64,000 bases of DNA, taken from contig OY759222.1 of assembly GCA_963662175.1 (NCBI GenBank), positions 4,756,713 through 4,820,712 on the forward strand, given 5' to 3'. The position numbers and the translations under genes are program-made. The stretch comes from Aradus depressus. Taxonomy: Eukaryota; Arthropoda; Insecta; Hemiptera; Aradidae. Shown here piece after piece: positions 1 through 9,679 of this stretch; the stretch's first letter is position 1, and each line of letters starts with the position of its first letter. A model generated the notes under the pieces. It was not told where the DNA came from. It did not search any database and saw nothing but the letters and a program-made list of their open reading frames with translations.

Positions 1-261
1 TAACAACTGTTGAGGTCACAATGGATAGAGTCTGTACGTGTTTGTTGTGCAGTGTTTGGGCTAATGTGGGCGTCGGCGAATGATTGTTGCGAATTAGCTT
101 TGTGTAAAATTAGAAATTAGTGTAGCTTTATAACGCATTTAAATAAGACGTTGATTCGGATGTCATTGTAAAGAGCTTGAGGAGCACTACTTAGGACTCA
201 AAGTGAAACAATAAAAATATTCGCCAAAATATATGTAAAAATCTGTATTAAATTGAAAATT
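1..261 (+). repeat. Dispersed repeat X, copy 1
   Basis: This stretch matches the reverse complement of about 43770-44046 nearly throughout, including the shared GAGGTCACAATGG at the outer end and GAGCTTGAGGAGCAC internally. It is the outer end of an unidentified mobile element. In copy 2 a small broken reading frame starts just inside the point where this copy is cut off by a SINE. Confidence 0.75.
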
Positions 262-545
262 GCAAATTGCATGTTCGAAACCCGGCCGAGGCTCTTATGT
301 TTTTTTTATCTGGGAGATTGGATGCGACGTTAAACGATGGTCCCCAGCCTCTAGAATGTCAGCTACTCATTAATGACCCCTACCCTAGGTGAATAAAAAT
401 TTAGGATAGGAAAAATTTAATTTACTCCCATAGTAGAGTTAGGCTCATGTCCACCAGAGCGACAAAAGAGCGCTCGGGTAGTAGGCGATATGACCTCGAA
501 GTTAAAAGCCGGGGCATGTCACAATAACGAGCCATCTCTTAGAGT
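262..545 (+). mobile_element. SINE-1, 5'-truncated
   Basis: Starts inside the tRNA-like head at the B box (TTCGAAACC) and continues through the conserved body to the GGGGCATG tail. The 5' part is missing, and it abuts repeat X. Confidence 0.85.
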
Positions 546-698
546 CTGACACACATATCATTAGAATTAACAATACAACAAAAAAATAACATGAAATGAA
601 TAAATAAATATTTGAAAATATGAGTACAAAAACAATAATATTAATAAATACAGTTGATATAGTTTTTAATTTAATTATATTAATAATTAAAAATAAGA

Positions 699-1043
699 GG
701 TTAGGTTAGGTTTTATGACTCATGCCCGGGCTTTAACAACGAGGTCATATCGCCTACTACCAGAGCGCTCTTTCGTCACTCTGGTGGACATGAGCCCGAC
801 TCTACTATGGGAGTCCTAAATTTTGCCTACCCTAAATTTTTATTCATCTAGGGTAGGGGTCTTTAACGAGTACCTGACATCGTACAGGCTCGGGACCATC
901 GCTTAACGTCCCATCCGAAGGACGGCGTGCTTAAGTTTATTTTACCTCCCAGATAAAACAAACTAAGGGCCTCGGTCGGGTTACGAACCCACGACCTTGA
1001 GCTCAGAAGTCAAGCACGCATACCACCGGCTACCGGCGCCCTC
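699..1043 (-). mobile_element. SINE-1, near full length, with target duplication
   Basis: Read on the minus strand it has the tRNA-like head (GGCGCCGGTAG...; B box GGTTCGTAACC), the body, and a tail ending in (AACCT) units. It is flanked by a 12-bp direct repeat TTAAAAATAAGA (687-698 and 1044-1055), which defines the ends exactly. The A box is slightly damaged. Confidence 0.93.
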
Positions 1044-1407
1044 TTAAAAATAAGATAATGATTTTTATAACTCTCCCGGAAGTGTCTTTTTCACGACGAC
1101 ATAACCCTCTATGTATATGTACTATGTACAGCTGGAAAACTAATAGAGTATTATGTTAAATAAATTAAGGAAAAACTGCGGATCGGTTTTAGAGAAAGAG
1201 ACAGCAAATTGTAGAGTTATTTGTGCCCTAATTGGAAGTAGAAGGACGCTAAAACAAACATAATACGTGTATTAACATAATAAATATCCAATGTAAACAT
1301 ATACTCATAAATCGATACCTTAATTCCATTATCAGAATATTTGTTATATGTATCATCCCAGCAATTTTCACAATCGATTTACATTAAAATTTAATATTTC
1401 CTATTAG
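1044..1407. other. AT-rich spacer, nothing recognised
   Basis: Beyond the SINE target duplication I see no coding signature, terminal repeat or tandem structure. Confidence 0.5.
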
Positions 1408-1635
1408 AGCTGGTGTCCCACAGGGAGCATTCTGGGTCCACTTCTCTATGTTGCAAGCACATCTAGCTGGTGTCCCACAGGGAGCATTCTGGGTCCACTT
1501 CTCTATGTTGCAAGCACATCTAGCTGGTGTCCCACAGGGAGCATTCTGGGTCCACTTCTCTATGATGCAAGCACATCTAGCTAGTGTCCCACAGGGAGCA
1601 TTCTGGGTCCACTTCTCTACGTTGCAAGCACATCT
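1408..1635 (+). repeat. 57-bp tandem repeat x4 of a reverse-transcriptase motif
   Basis: Four units start at 1408, 1465, 1522 and 1579. In one frame each unit reads PTGSILGPLLYVASTSS, a near match to the G-V-P-Q-G-S-I-L-G-P-L-L-Y box of non-LTR reverse transcriptases. 57 is a multiple of three, so the frame stays open across the array. The units are almost identical. Confidence 0.92.
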
Positions 1636-1908
1636 AGCATCCCTAGATCGTCTGAGCCATTTACGCCGATGACATACATAGCAATTTTAGCTACTAATAA
1701 ATCGGCTGGGGACGCACCCAAATCTCTGCAGGAACACTAACACCTTCTAGAGGGTTGGTGGCGTCTGTGGAAAGTAAAAAAGTTGCATTCGCCTTGAGAT
1801 GCGGTGACTGACCAACTGAATGGCTAAATAATGTCCCTCTGAAACATGACAAAGACTTACTATACTTAGGACTTCTACCTTGACAGACGACTGACTTATA
1901 ATAAACAA

Positions 1909-2215
1909 TGTCCGAATACATGTTTTGCGTTCTGTGTTGATATAGTGGAAGTACTAATAAATAAAATAAAATGATTGATAAAACACTTTTTTGAACACTT
2001 ATATTGTCTAATTCCACAGACATATACTTAAATGTGTACCGGTTTCGGCTTACGCCATCGTCAGCACAATGTTCAATAATAATTAATAAATAATTATTGT
2101 TGAACATTGTGCTGACGATGGCGTAAGCCGAAACCGGTACACATTTAAGTATATGTCTGTGGAATTAGACAATATAAGTGTTATAAAAGTGTTTTATCTA
2201 TCATTTTATTTTATG
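1909..2215. mobile_element. Palindromic foldback FB-A1 with 10-bp target duplication
   Basis: The insertion is bounded by the direct repeat TAATAAACAA (1899-1908 and 2216-2225) and interrupts the Jockey fragment. It has two inverted arms of about 120 bp (about 1964-2085 and 2091-2212) plus an unmatched extension of about 50 bp on the left. Each arm carries a hammerhead-like core on the outward-reading strand (2109-2142 plus, 2034-2067 minus). Asymmetric inverted ends and a variable target duplication recall Penelope-like elements. No coding sequence remains. Confidence 0.88.
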
Positions 2216-2752
2216 TAATAAACAAGTTACGCAGACTCGACAGAAAATGAAATGACGATTTGGACTGCTCAACAGACTAGCTAAACTAGGCAAGCGATCT
2301 CAACTTCGCCTCAACCACAAACTGGTTGTCTACAAGACTGTTATCAAACCTATCTGGACGTATGGCGTTCAGCTCTGGGACTCTGCCAAGCCCTCACACA
2401 AAAACAATTCAAGCCATTCAAAATAAAAGCCTCCGAACAATCACACAATGCCCATACTTCGTTTCAAACATAACATTACGTCATAACCTGAGTATCATCA
2501 GCTATTCACAGAAATTTGAACAAGATGACGACACATAAGAACACACTGGTGGAAGCCATGTCGGTCGGGTCCTTGCCGGGTGGCACTCCTCGGTAACTGA
2601 GTCGTCATTGGCCGCGTGACCTCCTGCCAGAGGAGACGGTGGTGTTGACCAGTTTCATACTCAAGACGTCTTTTTTTCTTTTGTCTGTCCATATTTACTG
2701 GTTATGATGTATTTCAAAGTTGGAAATTACATAATAAACATGAAAAAAAAAA

Positions 2753-3260
2753 ATGTAATAATAATAGTTAACACGTTGTAAGGTCTGTAAGCGCCATATT
2801 GTTCTCTGGAACCCAGTTCAGCTAAACTATTTTGATTAAACTTTATCAATCATACAATTCTTGTTTCTTGCTGTCAGACCCCGCTCATAGATCTTATAGT
2901 TGGGAGCACTAATTAAAGAGGTCACAGAAACTAAACCTGTGTTAGAACAAAACTTATTGACCAAAGTTCCTGGGCTAGATGCCCTCTTTCCCCTACTATC
3001 ACTGTGGCCTGTTTGACTCTATTAAAAGATCCCATACATGGGCGCTCCCAGTACTATTCGTAGTTCCTGCGCCAGAGCACTATTTTCTACCCTACTATAA
3101 GATTCATGGAAAGATGCCCCTATGATACATAATGAAGGCTCCACTTTGGTGTGTCTTCCTGCATCATGTTATCCTCACTGCGCCATAAACCTCTTTTCAA
3201 CTCTACTCTCCAGCATCACACTTCTCCTTACAACGACCATATGGACGCCGCCATATCGTT
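2753..3260. other. Spacer with diverged relatives of the next array
   Basis: Within about 2960-3150 there are diverged versions of the following tandem unit (CCTGCGCCAGAGCAC, CCCTACTATAAGATTC). Nothing else is recognised. Confidence 0.5.
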
Positions 3261-3262
3261 CA

Positions 3263-3610
3263 AAGACCCTGCGTCAGAGTCCCTTTTTCCAGTCTACTCT
3301 TAGATCCCTTGAAGAGATGCCTCTGCCTCTCTCTCTCTCTTGTCAATATCTAGTTTGTCACTAAGAACAGATTCAACACAAGAACGTCATCATATTACCC
3401 ACAGTCCCTGCCCTGCGCCAGAGTCCCCTTTTCCATCCTACTCTTAGATCCCTTGGAGAGATGAGTCTGCCACTCTCTCTCTCTCTCCTGGCAATATCTA
3501 GTTTGTCACTAAGAACAGATTCAACACAAGGACGTCATCCTATTACCCACAGTCCCTGCGCCAGAGTCCCCTTTTCTATTCTACACTTAGATCCCTTGGA
3601 GAGATGAGTC

Positions 3611-3643
<33 letters not shown>

Positions 3644-3790
3644 TGGCAATATCTAGTTTGTCACTAAGAACAGATTCAACACAAGGACGTCATCCTATTA
3701 CCCACAGTCCCTGCGCTAGAGTCCCCTTTTCCACCCTACTCTTAGATCCCTTGGAGAGATGCCATCAGCGCCTGTGTCCAGCCCTTACCT
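3263..3790 (+). repeat. About 143-bp tandem repeat, about 4 units, with internal (CT)n
   Basis: The marker TAGATCCCTTG(G)A(G)AGATG recurs at 3301, 3445, 3588 and 3743. Spacings are 144, 143 and 155; the longest is explained by an expanded CT tract near 3615-3640. The units share CTGCGCCAGAGTCCCC and CTAGTTTGTCACTAAGAAC. Open frames across this block are repeat artefacts. Confidence 0.9.
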
Positions 3791-4252
3791 CTGTCTCTTT
3801 ACAATGGCCACAATGATGCATAATGGAGGGTCCCCCTTTGAAGTGGTTTCCTTTCAGATGAAGGATCAGTCTTTATCAATGTGATTCTCGGACCATGGCT
3901 TATACAAAGACATTTTCCTGGACTTGAGTACGTCATTGAAGGACAAAATGTTAAATTCAAAGTCATACATTAACTTTATGAATCTTTTATAATAAGTGGA
4001 GAAATATAGTTCAATGGTTTTATATGGTGTCCGCCATAGCTGGTTACTGACCAGACTTGAGAATGGCTCAATCGGCTTCCAGAGCCTACCTGAGGCCTTT
4101 CCATACCCCAATAAAGTGTGGCTTTGTCATCAGGAATATAGAAAACTATCTTACCGCATCTCCTTCCTGACTCAAGTCAAGTCCGGATCTTGTGACAAAA
4201 TATTATTAAGATCTGAATCATTTATAATAAATAAAAACAAAGAACTTGTTTA

Positions 4253-4430
4253 ACTTTTATGATGTCTAATTGCACAAAAATATATACATAAAGTGTACTG
4301 GTTTCGACCTACGCCATCGTCAGCACAAAGTTCAAAGTGAACGCTTTTGAACCTTGTGCTGACGAAGGCATAAGCAGAAACGGTTACACTTTATTTTTGT
4401 GTAATTAGACAATATAAAAGTTTATTTATT
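4253..4430. mobile_element. Palindromic foldback FB-A2
   Basis: Second, more diverged copy of the FB-A palindrome. The left arm has GTACTGGTTTCGACCTACG and CCATCGTCAGCAC; the right arm has GTGCTGACGAAGGC and AAGCAGAAACGG. Outer ends are TTTTAT..GTCTAATTGCAC and GTGTAATTAGAC..ATAAAAG. Hammerhead-like cores lie at 4293-4326 (minus) and 4356-4389 (plus). No clear target duplication. Confidence 0.8.
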
Positions 4431-4569
4431 TGATTAGCTTTCCAATATATCGACAATGATCGCAGAAATGTATTCGGACATTGAATCATTTGGTTTGTCA
4501 GCAAGTCATTTTATGTATTGATTGTTGATCTAGAATGAACCAGCACCAACTTACTTTTTTAATTGAAAT

Positions 4570-4845
4570 AAAAGACGTTGTCTTCCCCTGTTTCATTTTA
4601 CACCAGAACCTGTTTTCGACGCGACAGCGTCATCATCAGTGGTTCATCCATCATAGAATAACAAAATATACAAATAATAAAAAGTATAAATAATTCTTAA
4701 AGTTCCAGGGTACAGAGTAAGAAAAGAAAATTATAAAATTAACTTACCCCACACACACAGCACAGCGGTTAAAGGACTACTGGCATAGCTCAAAGGGGTG
4801 GGGATAGCCAGGTTCACTCACTCTCTCAACATGCAAAAACCATTC
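4570..4845 (-). mobile_element. Foldback FB-C, one arm plus loop
   Basis: Matches the reverse complement of the right half of the FB-C element at 36.8-37.1 kb: AAGACGTTGTCTTCCC, CGACGCGACAGCGTCATCATC, GGTTCATC, and the loop with GGGGTGGGGATAGCCAGG and CACTCACTCTCTCAACATGC. The second arm is missing. Confidence 0.82.
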
Positions 4846-5260
4846 ATTCTAATATATACAATAAGTCTGTACATAATAGTAACATAAAAAATTTTCCACC
4901 ATACAGCCAATGAAATTATTGTTGTCATATAATATAATAAATAAAAAATTAAAACAAATACATAAATAAATACAATATTAAAAATATTATGACAGACTTG
5001 AAATAAAACACATAATAAATATCATTATAAAAACCAGCCAAAACATATTTACACTACATCTCTACTTTTCTTTTCATCATAGATTTCTTTTTTCTCTTGT
5101 TTTGATTCAAATCTATTTATTTTTATTCAAATAGCCTGTTTTGTGTTCAAAATCAGTTTTCTCATTTTTAAATTGTTTTAGATCAAATTATCACTTGTAG
5201 ACTTTCCAGACAGTATCAGTTCAGCTAAATTCTGACCTATTGTAATGTATCTAGCTTTAC

Positions 5261-5261
<1 letters not shown>
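4846..5261. other. AT-rich stretch, nothing recognised
   Basis: Low-complexity AT-rich sequence without coding or repeat signatures I can identify. Confidence 0.5.

Positions 5262-5263
<2 letters not shown>

Positions 5264-5299
<36 letters not shown>
5264..5299. repeat. (TA)n microsatellite
   Basis: Uninterrupted run of TA dinucleotides. Confidence 0.97.
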
Positions 5300-5301
<2 letters not shown>

Positions 5302-6077
5302 GATAAGAGATATTGAGTTAGACAGCTTTTTTATGCATTGTGTTAGTGTATAGTAACAATTAAGTAAGTTTTCTTCTGGACTGACTATATTAAGCGTGTA
5401 CTATTTGAAAATAATGAATAAAGAGTTATGCAACTCCAGTGTGGGTTATTTATTAAGTCACAATTTGACTCAGAAGTTAGAAGTACTTGATTAGTAACTA
5501 AAACAAAAGAGTTTTTACTGTAGATTTCGAATACCTACCCGAAATTTCCAAAATAATCCGTTTGTTTCATCAAAATATTGTAAATACATAATTTCATTAC
5601 CATTGAGCAAAATGAACACTCAAAAAATAAAGACGTCTACACGTGTTTATATGTTCTTTTTCATCTATATCATTTTCACATTTGCTGTTTCATTAAAATT
5701 GATCCCTTGGGAAGAAACAAGGAAAAAAAATCTGGAAGAGGTGGCAGAATTGACAGAATTTTGGATATGTAAAATTTGCATAGAGTTATTGGGTGGGGGG
5801 GGGGAGGGGGGGGGGGGGGGGGGGATATTGAAGGAACTCCCTAGAAAGATGGGATATCCACATATTTACACATCTTCTCTTCGTTTTCTATTACCACAGT
5901 GAAGATGGATGTCTAAAGACCCAGACTCAAGTCCTTCCTCAACACCGACTATGTACTTCCCCATCTCAATATATTTGTAATAATTCTCTCTCTTTTCAAT
6001 CTCCTTCACTCTTTTCCTCTTCGACTAATTTGGCCAAAAATCAATATGTGTCTACATACAAAGACTTTTTTTCTTTT
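5300..6077. other. Unassigned stretch with a long G tract
   Basis: Contains a near-continuous G tract at about 5791-5824. A 99-codon open frame across it ends in poly-Gly and has no recognised domain, so I do not call it a gene. Confidence 0.5.
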
Positions 6078-6170
6078 TAATTTTTTGAATCAGGGGATCG
6101 GAAAACATGAATTTCCGGCGAAAACTCAACATCGAATTTCTGACCGATAATGTAATTCGGTGTAGCGGGG
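6078..6170 (+). mobile_element. Family T, small fragment
   Basis: Carries the family block GGAAAACATGAATTTCCG...AACTCAACATCGAATTTCTGACCG..TGTAATTCG, the region just inside the left end. Confidence 0.7.
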
Positions 6171-6989
6171 GAGGTAAACACTCATATCTCAGTCTTTACT
6201 TATATCAGGTCTGTGGTGGTGTTCTGTGACTTTTAAATATCGATAACTCTGCTCCTTCATCGATAAAGATCCCCGTTTATCAGTAGATATCAATTCATAT
6301 TATACATGGCTTAAATTTTAACTTCTATTCACTGTTGACAACAACCAGAAAGTGAAAATAGTGACACAAACACATCAAATTTCTAGCTGAATACATAATT
6401 TCTTCTGTACTTTGTAAAAGAGAAACTTGGCTGGTTAGAGTTGCTTCACAGATTACTGAGCACCCTCTCAATCTCTGAATGTATCACTTTGAGATCAGTC
6501 ATACAGATAATTATTATATAAGACAAAAAAATAAAATAAAAAAAATAAATAAATAAACTTAAAATTTTTTTATTAAAAAGTGGTTATGAAAAATGATAGA
6601 GAAAGTTTTAATTAGTGTATATATTGTCTTGAAGTGATTAAGTTTCAAAATTCCCTTAAATTCACGTCAAGAATGAAAATTAGACATTTTTCAACCAAAA
6701 AACAAAAAGAAAATAAGAAAACCTTGAGAAAGCTAAGATGGAAAATATGTTGAAGAGTTAAAGGAAATCTGATCAGACTTCTTGGGGCATCTGAGAGATA
6801 AATCAAGTAACGCTGTAAAGCTCATTGAAATCTGACCCCCCTTATACTTTTCAAAATATTATATCTACCCCTTATCTCCCTCAAAAATAAAATAAAAAAT
6901 AAACTATTTTGTTTTATACCCTTTGACAAAAACAACCCTAGTGATAAGAAAATATGTATAATAATATTTTATTTTTATTTAATATTTCT
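6171..6989. other. AT-rich stretch, nothing recognised
   Basis: No frame, terminal repeat or tandem structure that I can support; only A-rich low complexity around 6520-6560. Confidence 0.5.
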
Positions 6990-7255
6990 CCAGGTAGCTA
7001 TGAGGTAGCGTGCTTGACTATTGAACTCAAGATCGCGGGTTCAAGTTTTATCAGGGAGGTAAAAAAAAAAATTGAGTAAACCATCCTTCGGATGGGACTT
7101 TAAGCGATGGTCCGTTAAAGTCCTACAGCCTAGATGAATAAACCTGGATAGGACTCCCGTAAAAGAGTCGGACTCAGGAAGACCAGAGCGACCAAAGACC
7201 GCTCTGGTAGTCCTCATAATTGAAGCCCGGGCATTGCTTATAACAACAACTAGCA
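6990..7255 (+). mobile_element. SINE-1, diverged
   Basis: Head GGTAGC..GCGTGCTTGACTATTGAA, B-box-like GGTTCAAG, body CCTTCGGATGGGAC, tail GCCCGGGCATTG. It has internal deletions and is older than most copies. Confidence 0.85.
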
Positions 7256-7479
7256 GGTTACTAGCCGGTTCGTAAGTTAAGTAGACTAGTCACTGCCTGG
7301 TTAGTAACTTTATGTTAGATGGGCGAACAAAATATAAGAAGTACACAACTCCCAAAATTTCAGGGAGGAAATTGAAAACTGAGACCGGTACTAGGTAGGG
7401 AACTGGAATTACTCGATTCAGTTAATAGTTACTTACAGAGTGACCTACCTTTGTCTAGTATTATATTAATAATTAAACT

Positions 7480-7985
7480 TAGAGGTGAACTGTTGCATCT
7501 AAGCTATACACCTATCACGAAGATATGGACTTTGTATGCCCAATGTGTTACAGCCCCTGTAAAGAAGATCTATATCACTTCCTCATTACCTGCCCCAAAT
7601 ATGATGATTTAAAAATTTAAATATTTAACAACACCTAGCTAGATACTTCATTTATGTTGGAATTATTAAATGGTAAAGATTGGCAACTACTGGTAAATTA
7701 TTGCAAAAAGGCTTACGATTTCAGAAACTGTGAATTAAATAAATAAATAGGAACAAAGATATATTTATTATTTTATTTTTATTTGTATTTTAGAAAGAAA
7801 AATTTGTTGTTATTAGTTTTTTAGGAATAAGATTATAAGTTTATAAGGAAATATTATTTATGTAAATCTAGACTCCTCAAGACGGCTCAGGGCATTGAGT
7901 TTGTCTTCATAAAAGGTCACATTATTGTATATATGTTTTGCATGTAAATTTCTATTATGTTAATTGAATAAAGACATTACTACAC
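7480..7985 (+). pseudogene. Non-LTR retrotransposon 3' end with CCHC-like motif
   Basis: The frame reads DFVCPMCYSPCKEDLYHFLITC then PKYDDLK, the C-terminal cysteine/histidine motif that ends many non-LTR ORF2 proteins (C-x2-C...H-x4-C). A 3' untranslated region follows, ending TTGAATAAAGACATTA. The reverse-transcriptase part is absent. Confidence 0.75.
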
Positions 7986-8017
7986 AACTCCCAAAAAAAT
8001 ATAATATAATTTTAAGT

Positions 8018-8044
8018 CCCCCCCCCCCCCCCCCCCCGCCCCCC
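8018..8044. repeat. Poly-C tract
   Basis: About 25 C residues interrupted once by G. Confidence 0.95.
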
Positions 8045-8516
8045 TCATATTAACAAATTTGATATGCAACCTATGTTTGAACAGGGCTTATAAGGGTGCT
8101 ACATGCAATCAAAAGTTGAAAATACAACTCACTCTCTCTATTTCAAAAGTTTAAAATGCCGAAAAGCCTGTAAGTTGGGTCTTCCATAAAATACACTGCA
8201 AATTTCGTGAATATACGTTGAGTCGTTTTTGAGTTATTAAATAACAGACACAAGTTTCAATTTTATATACATAGATGACAAAACAATTATGTAAATTTCT
8301 CAAATTTGCATGTCGCTTGAGTTTAATCAAATTTCCTGATCTTTTTATGTATGTTGCTGTTCGGTTCAATGTTTTGATGTACTTCAAAATTTCAGAAAGG
8401 ACGAGACATTTATTGGCTGCTACACGTTTTTTCTAGTTCTAAGAACTGTTTTCTTTATTTTATTAAAATTATTTTTATAATAAACAAATTAAAGGAAAAA
8501 TAACCTGGATCCCCGG
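8045..8516. other. Unassigned stretch
   Basis: A 78-codon minus-strand frame (8387-8151) rich in Lys/Ile has no recognised domain. I see no other structure. Confidence 0.4.
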
Positions 8517-9320
8517 CACCCCTCAAATCCTGCCGCAGACTAAGACAAAAAGTAACGAGCAATGAGCAATATGATGTCTAGGGCACCCCTCAAATCCTGC
8601 CGCAGACTAAGACAAAAAGTAACGAGCAATGAGCAATATGATGTCTAGGGGACCCCTCAAATCCTGCCGCAGACTAAGACAAAAAGTAACGAGCAATGAG
8701 CAATATGATGTCTAGGGCACCCCTCAAATCCTGCCGCAGACTAAGACAAAAAGTAACGAGCAATGAGCAATATGATGTCTAGGGGACCCCTCAAATCCTG
8801 CCGCAGACTAAGACAAAAAGTAACGAGCAATGAGCAATATGATGTCTAGGGCACCCCTCAAATCCTGCCGCAGACTAAGACAAAAAGTAACGAGCAATGA
8901 GCAATATGATGTCTAGGGCACCCCTCAAATCCTGCCGCAGACTAAGACAAAAAGTAACGAGCAATGAGCAATATGATGTCTAGGGCACCCCTCAAATCCT
9001 GCCGCAGACTAAGACAAAAAGTAACGAGCAATGAGCAATATGATGTCTAGGGGACCCCTCAAATCCTGCCGCAGACTAAGACAAAAAGTAACGAGCAATG
9101 AGCAATATGATGTCTAGGGCACCCCTCAAATCCTGCCGCAGACTAAGACAAAAAGTAACGAGCAATGAGCAATATGATGTCTAGGGCACCCCTCAAATCC
9201 TGCCGCAGACTAAGACAAAAAGTAACGAGCAATGAGCAATATGATGTCTAGGGCACCCCTCAAATCCTGCCGCAGACTAAGACAAAAAGTAACGAGCAAT
9301 GAGCAATATGATGTCTAGGG
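8517..9320. repeat. 67-bp minisatellite, exactly 12 units
   Basis: Units begin CACCCCTCAAATCCTGCCGC and end AGCAATATGATGTCTAGGG. The spacing is 67 bp throughout (8517 + 12 x 67 = 9321). The only difference I see between units is C or G at the first position of the unit, where G occurs in units 3, 5 and 9 and again just after the array. The array ends 141 bases from the donor of the TM3-TM4 exon, inside the following intron. Confidence 0.98.
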
Positions 9321-9322
9321 GA

Positions 9323-9425
9323 CGTTATGTATTCGGTCAGAAATTCAAGGTTTAGTTTTCACAGAAATTTCTTGTTTTCCGGGCTCCCTGATTACAAAAA
9401 CTAAAAAAAAAAAAAGTGTTCTCAC
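9323..9425 (+). mobile_element. Family T, left-end fragment
   Basis: GTTATGTATTCGGTCAGAAATTC, TTCTTGTTTTCCGGG and GATTACAAAAACTAAAAAA match the left part of family T without the terminal stem. It sits between the minisatellite and an exon. Confidence 0.85.
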
Positions 9426-9461
9426 AGACTTAACCCAAACCAACAGACTGGGATAACTTAC

Positions 9462-9679
9462 TGGTCTGTGTCGCCGGCGGCAAGCCGAAGAGTTGAGTAG
9501 AGGAATATAAAGAGAAGAGGGGTCGTCCAAGAGAAGACTGTCAGAATGCGGACCAGGCGCTGCTCGCTTGTAAAGGCAGAGACAAGAAGAGTATGGAGAT
9601 AGATGCCCTCCGCAAGCATCCAAGCGTAGCAGCTGAGCAAGAAATAGTGGAGCACCACATGGAGACACTGACACCAGAC
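9462..9679 (-). CDS. Dh31-R: Receptor exon: TM3, ICL2 and TM4
   Basis: 218-nt exon, acceptor TTGCAG, donor GTAAGT, entering in phase 0 and leaving with 2 nt (CA) of a codon. It encodes VWCQCLHVVLHYF, AWMLAEGIYLHTLLVSAF, SEQRLVRILTVFSW and TTPLLFIFLY. Cys185 of the joined protein is the expected TM3 half of the TM3-ECL2 disulfide; its partner should be in the next exon outside the window. The TM4 motif usually reads G-W-G-x-P; here it is S-W-T-T-P, so the Trp and Pro are kept but both glycines are replaced. The frame is otherwise intact. Confidence 0.93.

Larger units (their letters stand above)
1408..2752 (+). pseudogene. Jockey-like non-LTR retrotransposon, decayed, split by a foldback element
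   Basis: After the 57-bp array come degenerate blocks in several frames: ILATNKSAGDAPKSLQEH, LNNVPL and YLG, then an inserted foldback (1909-2215), then LNHKLVVYKTVIKPIWTYG and VQLWDSAKPS. These match, in order, the palm/thumb and C-terminal regions of Jockey-clade reverse transcriptases. An A-rich tract near 2742 resembles a LINE 3' tail. The 5' part (endonuclease, most of RT) is absent; frameshifts and stops make it inactive. Confidence 0.85.

Noticed and set aside
1448..1672. 74-codon frame with repeated QAHLAGVPQGAFWVHFS
   Set aside because: Wrong frame of the 57-bp array; the meaningful frame is the RT motif GSILGPLLY.
5603..5902. 99-codon frame with poly-Gly
   Set aside because: The glycine run is a G homopolymer; no domain, no splice context.
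8151..8387. 78-codon minus-strand gene
   Set aside because: No recognisable domain and no splice or start context.
8517..9320. CRISPR array
   Set aside because: Perfect head-to-tail repeats without spacers in an animal intron.
1..9461. TM5-TM7 exons of the receptor
   Set aside because: I looked on the minus strand for the ECL2 Cys-Trp, TM5 and TM7 motifs and found none; they must lie further left.
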